Below are positions 35,901-47,100 of a stretch of 64,000 nucleotides of DNA, piece by piece. Under the pieces are notes generated by a model. The model was not told the DNA's origin. It did no database searches and was given only the letters and a program-made list of their open reading frames with translations. The position numbers were made by a program, and so were the translations under genes. The DNA is from Notospermus geniculatus (taxonomy: Eukaryota; Nemertea; Pilidiophora; Heteronemertea; Lineidae). The stretch is taken from NCBI GenBank assembly GCA_002633025.1, contig NMRB01002153.1:51066-115065 (forward strand). The letters are read 5' to 3'. Each line of letters begins with the position of its first letter. The first letter of the stretch is position 1.

Positions 35901-38900
35901 TCTCTATGAAATATCAACTATGCGATTCTGCCAACGTAACCTCAGAATGGACTGACCTGTCTGACTAAAAGTCTGGATGCACAAACAGAAATACCAGAAT
36001 CCTTTCTGTCAAGAAAACTGCTGAAGACTGGGCTTCAAGTTGAAATCTATGGAAAGGAATTCAGAAATGTACGGCTGTACGTATGCTAACCTAAAATTTC
36101 TGTGTAAATTTGGCCTAATTTTCTCTCTTCTGAATATGGAAAACAAAGAATGGGGGATCATCAGTCATGTCAGTGTTCCTTGACAGAAGGTTTCAGGTTT
36201 CCATCTGCATGTCCTGACTAGGAAAAACATGAAAATTTCCAAGACTTACATTGTCTCAAAATTCCATTCAGCCTCTGTTTGAATTTCTCCTTCACGATGT
36301 TCAGTTCCTCCTCGTGGCTGTGTTTCTCATTCATCAAGCGACGGACGTGCGAGTTCGTACTCTGCACCATGCTGTAGAAGGTGTTCGCTGAGCGTCGGCT
36401 GCAGTCTCCGCGCTCAAGCCATGTGATCAGGACTTGGGTGGCTTTCATGAAGGTCTCATCACCTACAATACAGATATACCAGAAAGAATTTCAAGAAATC
36501 TTCTTCAGCTAGTTGGAAGGAAGAACTTTCTTCAAATATTTTTCAATCAATACCATAGGATGTGAGAAAACATTGATAGAAGACGCCGTCTGAGGATCAT
36601 CGAGACAAAATATCCAAGGGACAGTACAGAGACTCATTTTTTTGTGGAAATTTTGCAACTTACCTTTCAGGCGCTCAACCAACACAGCTGCTTCATGTTC
36701 ACTAAAGTGGATAATAGGTGGTGGGCTCGGTGGTCTCAGTCGTTCTTCTTCCATTCGCTGACGATGGCGATGTTCTCGCGCGAGCTGTCGCTGGTGACAT
36801 TCCCACTCGTACTGATCATCTCGTGCCTGGGCGTAATCCACATGGATACGACTTGTGTTTGTTCTGTCTTCGATCTCTTCGTCCCCGACTTTGAGTCGCC
36901 AACCTTCAAGAGAAAGCAGATGGAGTCTTAATCAGCAGAAATGGGATTCTGCGCCACCTTCTAGAAGAGCAATGGTTTACAATATCAGAGGTACTGGCAA
37001 ACATTTGGCCATCATGGATTTGGCGTCACTGCCACAGAAATCAGTTGAAATCCATTCAGTGTACGGTCCTGAACTTTGTTCACTCTACCCAGAACTCACC
37101 AGAGTAAGTAATAGCTTGGTCGACGCAGTCTTCCGTTTCAAACCGTATGTGGGAAAAATTTTTCTTGCTCAGACGGATGCTGTATATGTTGCCGCAAGTG
37201 TTGAAGATTTCCCTTAATGATTCCTCAGTGCTTTTCTCTGGTAAACTTCCAACGAAAACAGTACGGCATCCGAGTGGCCGTTCCCTCGTAGATCTAGGTG
37301 GTGCTCCTGAAAAACACAGTAAACCATGAATGACGAAGCTTGGTCTGTTTTTTCATCCGCTGAAGCTGTACTACCTAGGTCTATGTATAGATAAGATAGA
37401 TAGATAATCATTACCGGCGTCGTAACCCTGTTGGGTTTTTGCCGGAGGTATGGAGTCCACGACAGGCTACTGTCCACCTGTGTGGGGTCTTTTACTTGCC
37501 CTGGCATAGACACTCAGGTACAAGGGACCACGGCTTTTAGTCCCATCCGACGGACCCTCTTTTTTTCACAGTTTTGTCACAGTTATGTGCCTTCGCCCGG
37601 AGTCGAACCCGCGCCGACCCATTGTACAGTTTGGTAGTCGAGCGCGCTAACCACTCGACCACCGGGCTATGGGCAACTCAGCGGCTGAGTTGCCCATAGA
37701 ACTGACTCGAAAAATCTCACTTGGAGGAGCATCTTTTCATAGGGTTCACTGGGAATTTAAACTTACCCGGCGGCGGTGGAAATAATGTACACGTCTTGCA
37801 TTTGATTGGCTCTCTTTCTGGATATTCAGTAGGCGGTGGCGGTCCTGGTGGTCCTCCCATCATCGGCCCACCAGGACCCATCGGACCTGGACCCATGTAT
37901 CCACCAAACTGAAATGGATTTCATCAAGATCAATGTCAGACAGCTCAGATGATTATTACATGTACTTCTACTATAGAGGTTCAACTTATACAAAAGCATT
38001 GGCTGAACTGACTATATTTGGATAAGATGAACCTACCTGTCCAAATCCCATTGGTCCCATCATCATCATACCAGGGTCACCCATCATGTTGTTAAGTGGA
38101 CCATATCCCATGCCCATCATACCAGGGCCCATCGGACCCATGGACTGTCGACCATCTTGGAGGCTCCCTTGGCCACCAGGCTTTGGCTCATCTACTGAAA
38201 TGGGAAACAGGAACTTGAAGAATTAGGCTTCCTCTATGTTCTCATCCATGAGAGGTTCAACTGCAACTGCAAACCAAAAGTCCGCACATATCAATCTGAA
38301 ATAAAGATTCAAAGATTAGCAACACATGACACCTTACACCTTACCTTTCATCATACTGTTCATAGGTATATCACCTGGATCACTTCCATCATCCAACACC
38401 ATATCATCGCTCCCCTTTCCGAGTATTGCCATTGGTGGTTTACCCTTGTTTGGATTGAACTGTAATGGTTGGTTATTAGTTGCTGGGTCCACATCAAGCA
38501 TGCCACCAGCCATTCCACCAATAGGACCAGGACCACCCATGCTGCCAGCATGAGGCTGATGGTGCAGGGGACCCATTGGACCTGGACCTGAAAAAATAAG
38601 GCAGAAAAATATTAGGTTATTTTCTGGGTAGAGGCTTTGATTCTGTACCAGTTTGTCAGGCCTGTGAACTTTTACCGAACAAGCCACCTGTCATTCAGTT
38701 CACCCCATCTCTGTGAATGAATCCATCCATTGCCATTGGCTGCCTGCACTCGCAGTACCGATGTAACATTTGTCGGTGTTGCTATCACTCAATGTTCCCC
38801 TGCATTGTTTGGCTTTGGGAAACACGTCAAGAATGAAGTTTTATAGGCCTACCGTAGCTACCCTACCGGTAGGTCTAGGCAGGGCAGGCTAGTAAGTAGG

Positions 38901-40893
38901 CTAGGCCTACCGGTAGGTCTACCAATTAGCATGCAGCACACAGTCAAGCACTGGCACTGCCCAACAGACAGTACCACAGTATCCAGTAGGCCTGGCAAGA
39001 CTAGGTAGGCCTAGGCCATGCATGCACAGGATGCATAATCAGGCTGCGTGCATGCAGACACTGACGTCAGTGCATCAGCAGTGCACATGGTCGATGGTGC
39101 AGTGCACGCAGACAAGGCCTCTGGGCATGCTGGGTGGAGCAAAACCGGAGTTTTGGATGAGTTTACAAGGTTGTACAAGGCTACATTCCCAAACATATGG
39201 AATATTACATACCCTGCATGTACGGGTATTGTTGTGACATCTTGAAAATCAACTTGTGATGCCTAAATAGTATCTAAATCGACTTTTATTTCCGAGTTTT
39301 TTCAGCCGAATTTGTCACACTTAGTTCTGTCGAATTACGGTCTTTTCGCCCCATGGACTTTTCGCCCCCATTCGCACCCAGTCAGTTCGCCCCATCGGTC
39401 GGACTTTTCGCCCCCAAAAATTCGCCTCATAAATCCGTTAAAAAACATGAAAATGACGAAAACATGGTATAAAGTAGCCTGAAATGGATTCATTCCCTGG
39501 CTTTTGGCAGTGCGCCAGACCATGCGACATCCGAACCGAGCTGCGGATCAGACCCGAGTCAGGACATGCGCCAAATATAGTTGGCACAATGATGTCATGG
39601 GAATCCCAGTGTGCTATCCCCTCAGCCATTGGATGATGCAGTAAAAATAGGTCACATACATTTGAATATGCAACAGTGGCCTTCCCAGTTACTGAGGGTT
39701 CCCGCCAAAACATCGTCAGGCATGGTGCTGAAGTAAAAGGGATGGCAATCTTTCTTTGAATTAAGTAAATATACAGGTCCTCGGGCAGCACCCACTGTAT
39801 GGTTATACATCTTTGGAAAGGATATTTTGTCAGGATTANGACTTTTAGTAAAATCTTGATCAATGCCTCCACCTATTCGGAAGCCACATCGGTATTTCAC
39901 CTGCTTTCCTCCTTTACCATCAGGTTCATATACCATCGCACCATTTTCATCCTTCTCAGGTTCTTTGTGGAGGATGATGGGAATCTGAAATACACAAGGC
40001 CGGGGTTTTTGAAACGGATCTGTTTCACAAAGACGAGGATGGTGCTTGGAGCAACGGATATCTGTTGGTTCTTTGCCAAAGAAAAGATTGTTTCCAAGAT
40101 CCTCCACTAGGTGGATTTATGATCTGGGTCTGCAAGAGAGATTCCGGATCCGGAAAACTGAACATAGCTATAGTGCCACATGTGGCACTTTGGAAGCTTC
40201 AACAACAAAGGGGTTCTCAGCAGCAAAACCCAACTTTGGCAAAATCAATAAAACGACGTCTGAGTTGGGTGCCGCAAACTTTGCGGCACCCAACTCAGAC
40301 AAGTCGTTTTATTGATTTTCAATTTGGTATCTTTTATTAACCACATAATGAACAAATCATCAGGATGAAATCGGATTAGCCCATACTAGAAATACAGTAG
40401 TTTTCAGTGTTCTTCTCAATCAATTTATTCAAGGCCAGTCTGCCAGCTTGCGCAATTTAAATGATTGATGTCATCGATAGTCGCCATCTGGTGGTCATAT
40501 CACGCAACATACTTATGCGGCACCCAAAAATTTAGAAGTGAAAACACTAAACGGCGACACTGCGGGGTCTGGGCAGGTCTGGTCTGTCATGCTGTGCATT
40601 ACTGATGACAATGCACAGTACTAGTGCAAAGCATGGGTGTGTACTGTGTGCAATGCATGTGTGGATGTGATGTGTGTGCAAGTATACAATGTATCCCCCT
40701 ACTTTTGATTCATTTTTTATCATCAATACGGCCGTTTTCTTCAATGACTTTCCGCTTACACAGTAATTCATTAATGATTCTCTATATTTCTTTATTAAAT
40801 TGTGAACAAAATTGGAAAGCACGGGAGGAAACACCATAACTTACGCTGTAACATTCCAAGGGTTGGCCTGCTGTGTGATGAGCCATTTTGCAT
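29979..40893 (-). CDS. ENOX1/2-like: Ecto-NOX disulfide-thiol exchanger (ENOX1/ENOX2-like)
   Basis: Family reported to have hydroquinone/NADH oxidase and disulfide-thiol exchange activity at the cell surface. Thirteen exons (minus): 40845-40893, 38345-38587, 38037-38194, 37767-37908, 37100-37306, 36664-36903, 36250-36462, 32644-32750, 31335-31458, 31031-31194, 30810-30863, 30265-30478, 29979-30184. The sum is 2121 bp (706 aa) with every phase matching. In order: a Met/Gly/Pro-rich region (about residues 17-180), a CKTC motif, an RRM with RNP2-like VFVGSL and RNP1-like KNFSHIRF, then DYAQARDDQYEWEC, RRSANTFYSMVQS, KAWDHFSKAQRKN, an acidic EMEMSDSEDGE, coiled coil, and the C-terminal FLHVHPFGANIDY block. 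The start was chosen because only the upstream ATG of exon 1 gives the phase exon 2 needs. The N-terminal GPMG-rich part is unlike the vertebrate one in composition. Confidence 0.93.
32937..33135. repeat. Degenerate minisatellite, about 21-bp unit
   Basis: Eight or nine diverged head-to-tail copies of a unit resembling AGTGCCCATCCATAGGCAGC. It lies in an ENOX intron. No copy pair is identical. Confidence 0.65.
33750..33844. repeat. Imperfect hairpin element
   Basis: AGGCCTTGTCTTCTGAGGTG at the left is inverted as CACTTGCCTCAAAAGACAAG plus GCCT at the right. The inner TGAGGCGAGCAGTTTTT resembles the arm of 3821-3934. Confidence 0.65.
34335..34491. repeat. Perfect-type fold-back element, end word GGGCCCGGTTGCACGAAA
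   Basis: Arms of about 60 bp (GGGCCCGGTTGCACGAAACT, then CACGACAGCGCTATCTTGGT, then GTTAGCGCTAAC) are inverted almost without mismatch around a short centre. The ends start GGGCCC like the ATATTCATAAA group, but the next bases differ. Confidence 0.85.
37405..37672 (-). mobile_element. tRNA-derived SINE with the shared central domain
   Basis: On the minus strand the head runs from 37671: GCCCGGTGGTCGAGTGGTTA, a long middle, GGGTTCGACTCCGGGC; GCCCGG and CCGGGC can pair as an acceptor stem. Downstream come GTCGGATGGGAC, CCTTGTACCTGAG and GGGCAAGTAAAAGACCCCA, which correspond to the body of the SINE at 7600-7879 although heads and tails differ. It lies in an ENOX intron. Confidence 0.8.
39338..39428. 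repeat. Repeated TTTTCGCCCC words
   Basis: TTCGCCCC occurs four times, three of these as TTTTCGCCCC, plus TTCGCC once more and one diverged CATTCGCACCC, separated by 6-12 bp within 91 bp. GGTCGGACTTTTCGCCCC and ATGGACTTTTCGCCCC share longer context. It is in ENOX intron 1. Confidence 0.65.
39652..40107 (-). pseudogene. TAX1BP3/TIP-1-like PDZ exon fragment inside ENOX intron 1
   Basis: An open frame of 151 codons. Its middle part (IPIILHKEPEKDENG ... KYRCGFRIGGGIDQDFTKS) matches the start of the PDZ domain of TAX1BP3 proteins, small scaffolds that bind C-termini of beta-catenin, rhotekin and others. A good acceptor (TGTATTTCAG) precedes the first matching codon, so this looks like the second exon of such a gene and not an intronless copy. 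After FTKS the similarity stops within a few codons of the N at 39839; the rest does not resemble a PDZ domain. No first or third exon was found near. It may be a nested gene cut by a bad contig join, or a partial duplicated exon. Confidence 0.6.
40241..40319. repeat. Long hairpin with about 38-bp arms
   Basis: AAAATCAATAAAACGAC and GTCTGAGTTGGGTGCCGCAAA are followed by their inverse with only a small mismatch between them (GT versus AA). The loop is a few bases. It could be a very short MITE or a fold-back duplication. Confidence 0.8.
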
Positions 40894-41174
40894 GTCTTCT
40901 TTTACGACTGGCCCAGATAAACAAAAATGCACAAATTTATTTTAAAAATCGACAAGTCTGTGTTCCAATTTTCACAGCAACGTAGAAATTAGAAAGGAGT
41001 CAAAATATTTATAGTTTTTAGTATAAAAATGCTAGTTTTACGACCACCGGTGGTTTTTGGCGGCAGTGAATCCAACATGGCTGCCTTTTCAAAATTTTGA
41101 CATGTGGCTTCGAAAACCGCGCTAAAATACTACGAATTGACTGGTGCAAAATCATATTGTGGTCTAAATTGAAG
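40894..41174. promoter_or_regulatory. Shared bidirectional promoter of ENOX and NDC1
   Basis: The ENOX start codon (40891-40893, minus) and the proposed NDC1 start codon (41175-41177, plus) are only 281 bp apart. The interval contains AACATGGCTGCC at 41074-41085, a YY1-like site, and the near-palindrome ACCACCGGTGGT. No TATA box was assigned. Confidence 0.55.
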
Positions 41175-44100
41175 ATGGAAAAGTCCCAAGTTAGAGAGGT
41201 GATGATATCTCAATAGACCTTTGTGATCATGATTATTGAGCTATCCATGACCATCATGTGACATGTCCATAGGCCTACACACTGACACTAGTGACAGGCA
41301 TGCAGGCCCTATAGGCCTACACCATGTACACAACTGATACATGAATAGCCTACATGCATGCAGCCTGCAGTGAGTAGTACATTTTACATAGGCCTATGTT
41401 TTATGTACAGTGTTAGGTACATTTATGTATGTGATGTAGGCCTATGTTCGCGTTGCAGTGTGCTGTGCATGGGAGGGGTGTGACTGTGGGCATGGATGGA
41501 TGGTGGTGGGTGTGGTCTGGTGCCTGCATGCATGGGTGGCGGGCGGCGGGGAGGGTCGTAGCCTGACGTAGGCCTACTAAAATATAGGCCTAGCCTACCT
41601 ACTATAGGCGGAGGCCTAGTCTCCTAATACTCCTAGACCCTAGCCCTGCCTAAAAATGAGACAAAATTAAAAAGCGTCAACTTCTTGAGACAACTAGGCT
41701 AGCCTAGCTACCCCCCACCCCCACGGCCACGCCCACTGACATTGATTGTTTAGCATCTGGGCACTTAGTTTTTCAGGTCGGGAATTTCCAACCATATCTA
41801 GGTCGGGAGGGAGGTTTTTATTTTTATTTTTAGTAGCTTTTAGCTGAAAAGATAGCCTAGGTCAAAAACAATTTTTTTTAAATTTAGAGTAGGCCTAGGC
41901 AATTTTTAAATGGGAATTTTACAAATTGCCCTACATGTAGTAACGCTTTTACGGTATTTTCTTTCTTGATTCCAGGTTATTCGGCTACGTACCATCAAAA
42001 GTTTAATATATTCTCTCTTGCGATTGCCTCTCTTTGTGATACTCTACCTCCTTTTGAGCCATGTCAGTTTCATTCACCCTGTAAACTGGATTCAAGGTAA
42101 AGCAGTGGTCCATAATTACTTTTGAAAATGGTTGGGAGCTGGGAAGTGGAGGGGGGATCCTTTGTTAGTTGGAGTCGATAACTTCGACACTTTCTGTGGG
42201 AAAAAGCATTCGAATATTGGTTTATTAATAATTTGGACTGTAATTATGTGTGGATGCCAACCAGTATGTACTTCTTCTTGAAACTGACAGGTTCTCTTTT
42301 TCAGGGACATTTGGTAGCATTTTCTCTGCCTCAACATGGATGTATGTGTTTGTCATTGGAACGATCAACTGTATTGTGGCAGTTTCCAGCTGGAAACACT
42401 ATACTGGTATGATGGCAAAAGTGCTGTGGAACCTGTCCATTGAGGAGGACAGCTGTGGAACTTAGAAAGATGCTTTCCTTAATAGACTCGCTCCAAAGGA
42501 GTGCAGCACCTGACGGGTCCAGCTTCATGATGTCCTGCACGTCATTTCAATTCTAAACACCATGACATGACTCAAAAAAAATCCAGTTCTTTCAGTGAAC
42601 ATGATGTCGGGAAACAATTTGATTTTTTTTCGTCTCGCGTCAAGACATGAAATGACGTGCGGGACATCATGACGCTGACCCGTCAGGTGCTGCACTCTTT
42701 TGGAGTGATAACGTCTATTNGGGTCCTGCGCCACCTATATTTAAAAAAATGAACTCAACGTGCTGGTCCATGCCAGTCTGAGGTATAGTCATCTATTTAA
42801 AGATTGATATCTCTGAAACTAGTAGATGGATTTGATTGAATTTTATACTGCTTGTAGCCAGTGTCTAATTCTTTGACTTGGTGCAGTAACTTTCAGATCT
42901 TCTAAGTTTTTAGGGAGACAGCTGCCAATTTTACGCTTTTCAACGTTGAGAGTGGTACATTTTTGGTCTTTATCTATTTTTGATGATACCAGAGAACAAC
43001 TCTTGAAATTGACAGAGTCGAATTTCACAATGGCCAGACAATACTGAAATCAACAATCCGTTGGAGCACTTTGGGTCTTCTTCTCTGCACATTCTAACTC
43101 ATTGCTGGCACGGGTCACAAATGCTCTTCCCCTCTCATACTTATTTTGCCTGAGGCGTAGTTGGCAGTAGTAAACTAGACTACCAGTAACATTTGTTTTG
43201 ATATCCCCTGTTATAGTTATTGTCATTGACTGAGAACTATCATTCCATTTTGCTTTGCTTCAGTGATGATGATAATGAGTGCCTCAATGAACATCACATC
43301 TTCACAGTATTCCATGGTGCATTTGTTGGATTCCTCTACTCAATCCAGTTCTTTCTTCATCAGAGTAACTACATGACCTTTTCTGCCATACAGGTACCGT
43401 ACCGTACTAGTAACACTTGCTTTCTTCTGAGCATAGAATTTCTAGCTGAAATGGCTTTATGTAATTTGGCTTCCCACTCTGTGATTAAGTGTGCATCTGA
43501 AGTTGATGCACTGAGCTATATACATCTACCTACATGTTGTATTAATGCTAACATTCAGACCTTTATGGGTCAACCAGGGGCGGATCCAAGATTTCGGAAA
43601 AGAGGGGGTGCACTGTGCTAGAAACATTGAAATCTGCGGTGAATTTCAATGATTTGCTCCAAATTTCAGAATTTCACAGTCAATTTTAGTAGTACAGATT
43701 TGTTGGCCGAAAGGGGGCCGTGCACCGGGATCCGCACCTGTCAACTGACTTACAGTACAGGTCACAATTGACATCCCTAAATTCGCGTAAGTTACTGGTA
43801 CGCGTAACTTACGCAACAACTCACGAGCTATGTTACGCGTAACTTACGAGGAGAGTTACACGGTGAGTTGCGTGAATTTCGCTAGCTACGCAGTGATTTA
43901 CGAGGCGAGTTACGCGATTTTGGCGAGTTACGCAGTGAGTTGCGCGAAACCAAAGCCGTGAGTTACTCGTAAGTTACGCGTAACTTACGAGTAACTTACG
44001 CGAAGCCGTAGGGATGTCAATTGTGACCTGTACTGTAGTAACCATTTGAATCACTAGCAGTTAGAAACACATTCACTGGTATGACATGTAGAAAATACAA

Positions 44101-47100
44101 ATCATACTCATTGTTGCTTTGGTCTTCTTTTCAGCAACCCAAGGCATTTCAGATCCAGAATAAGTATTTCCCACTCATGCGGACATCGGTATTCAAGATC
44201 TTCCAACAAGTCAAATATTACTACCTGCTGTTTTGGCTCTTTGGTGGGATTCCAAAACACTGGATGCTTCAGACATTAGGACTTGGTACAAGTGCAGGAC
44301 CAGCTGTTAATTCAGTGTATGGTCTTTTAGATGTTGGCCTACTCTGGCATGTCTTCCTGACAGGGTTCATCATTCATTGCACGTGGAGCTTTAGCTCAAT
44401 GCTTTACAAGGTTTATAATACTGAGGTAAAGTTACTTTTCTTTCTGAAATTCATCCTAGATCTTATTTCTCATTTCTGGCACTTCCAAAGATTTGCCAGT
44501 GTCACTTCAGGAGAGTTAAAAGGCTTCAACTGGCTGTTCGATTATTTGACTCCGATTTTTCGTTCATTTAATGACATTGTAGGGTGTTTCCTAGTTATTA
44601 CTGAAGCTATACTTTTCTTACAGCACATGGTGTTCCCTATAGAAACTGCATTTGACAATCAGTACGCAACATGTCTCCATGAGGCACTTGGTAACATTAA
44701 ACAGCCTCTGGTGAAGGTATGTACGATACCAGTTTGAGGGCACAGCATTTAGCAAGTTGCAGCTCTGCCCCTTACTTGGTGATCAAGATGCTTTGCCTTT
44801 TTACCATTCCATCAGCAAACAAGTGCTAAGCATTTACCTACCAAAAAGGACAAAAACTTGCAGACAACAAGACTTTGTTGAGGTCGTATGCGTAAACTTT
44901 CAAGGCTCAGTTTCAAATTCCAGTATTCTGAAATACGTATACAGTTGTGTACAGTTATAAGCTGTAAGTGCAAAATCTCGCTGACACTCAACAATTCGAG
45001 AAGGCTGATACAAATACACGACCATCCTTGAAATACTTGTTTGCGTTACTTTACCCTAAAAATTCAATATCTTCATTCGTATTTCAGTACCTTGGTTATT
45101 TGGATTTATATTTGCTCACAAAATATTCACAGAAGCGCCGTAAACAGATATTTAGTCTCAGCCAGCCAGGTATTTATAACATCATATGATAAACTAACTT
45201 CTAGTTTTACCCTTGAGGTCAACTAATAACGGATGATATATCGGATAGTAAAATGACTTCTAATTTACCGGTACTGAAGTAAACTTAGAACGAATAGCAT
45301 TTGACAGCAAAATAAATGCTGTCTCATTTTACCAATGCTAACTGCAGATACATGTGTATGGCGAGATTCTGATGATAAAAGCGTGTATGGAGAGAATGTG
45401 GTGGTGATGAAACACCTTTGTCCCTTATCGTAGCTCTATTCATTTTCAGGTGGCCACCCTCATAACTGGACCTACATTGTGACAGAGTGTGTCACTGCAG
45501 TCAATGCATTGACCAACTCCATCACCGTCTACAATAACACAAGCCTAACCACTGGACCTGTCAAACATCTGAGCGGTGACAAAACTCCTATGAAGACAAC
45601 TGACAGTATGTACAGTTCCAAATGTTGTAATTTTTTGTCTCATTTTGGTGATACTTCATTTGGTACCGGTTTTATTTCTGGCTTTCTCTCGAGACAACAA
45701 TGTAACTGGATCGCTCCTGTATAAATACGCCCTGATTTTTTTTCAGCAAACAGCAACAAGCTGAATGGTAACTTGCAGCATCGTCATCCTGAATCACTGA
45801 CTGCCAATGGCACACTGGTGTCTGGAGCACCGAAACATGTGCCTTTTCAAGAAAAAGTGTGTATATCATTGCACCTCAATGTCCTTGTCTGCGACTCTTG
45901 TTTTATAATTAGGTGTATTTGTATGTCCAAGATCTTCTATGATAATTTCTATGTAGTTTGTAAAGATGGCCGACCGTTATAGAAAAACTAATTGATAATA
46001 GTACACCCTGTGGTTCAATGATCACATTAAATGATACAGACATGTGCTGGGATTCTAACATGAAAATATCCTGGAATCAAAAATAACATTTTTCGCTTTT
46101 TCTCTTCCAGTTGCTCAGTGAGCTGAAGAAAAAGCCTATTGTAGCTTTCTTTCTTCAAGATGCACCTGATATGCAGAGTAGAAAATTGTTTGTGGACTGC
46201 CAGATACAGATATGGTCTTTAGAAGGTATTGAGTAGAATCGGTTCCTCTGTTGTTTGCTCTTTTTGAATTCGTGTTCAAATACAAAACTTTGAATTGTTA
46301 CTTTTGTGGAATGGTCGTCAGCTTAGTATTGCAGTGAATCAACACATGAGATGGAATGGACAGATAGTGTGTAGTAGTTGTCAAAAGTAATCAAATTCAT
46401 TAGAATTCAAGGTATCTTAGTCGATGAATGTCTTGTTTCAGAATATCATGTATGGATGGTCATGTACTGTACATTGTTTCTCTTCCTCTAGCTTTGTCAG
46501 AAATGGTTGCCGCTTCTTACACTGAAGATACGTTTGGTGTGGTTCAAAAATGGCTGCCTGAAGTGCTGTCGTCTCTACTTACTCTGCAAGAGGTGAGAAA
46601 CTTGTCTTCAATATTCTCTCCTCGGTTGCCTTCTTCCAAATCTTGTAGGAGTTTAGCTCTGGGGTCCACAGCTGTGTCAAGCGTCAATCTTTATCCAGAG
46701 TTCCCACGATTCAATGGAGAAAAACAAATTGGTTACCTTAATTACAAATTTTCTCTTCTTTCATTCAGGCTGTGGACAAACATTTCAAGTTGGCTACCAA
46801 TATGGTTCGACGACCACCCAAGGGAACAGAGGCCAGTGATGTGGCACTACGTTACGCTCTGAAGACGACACTTAAAACTGCTGTTTATAGAATAACTGAT
46901 TGCTTTGCTGACCATATTGAGTAAGTTGAATCTTTATTGTCTCCGACATCTTCATTGATCTAAAACTATTAATATGACTAAAGAGCTCAGATATAATACT
47001 AGTTGAAGACATGACACTGGAATTTGTGTTCTGGTGATGCAGGAGGAAACCAGAGCCCAAAACCTATATTGCATCACATCAATTCGTCAATGCAATACGA

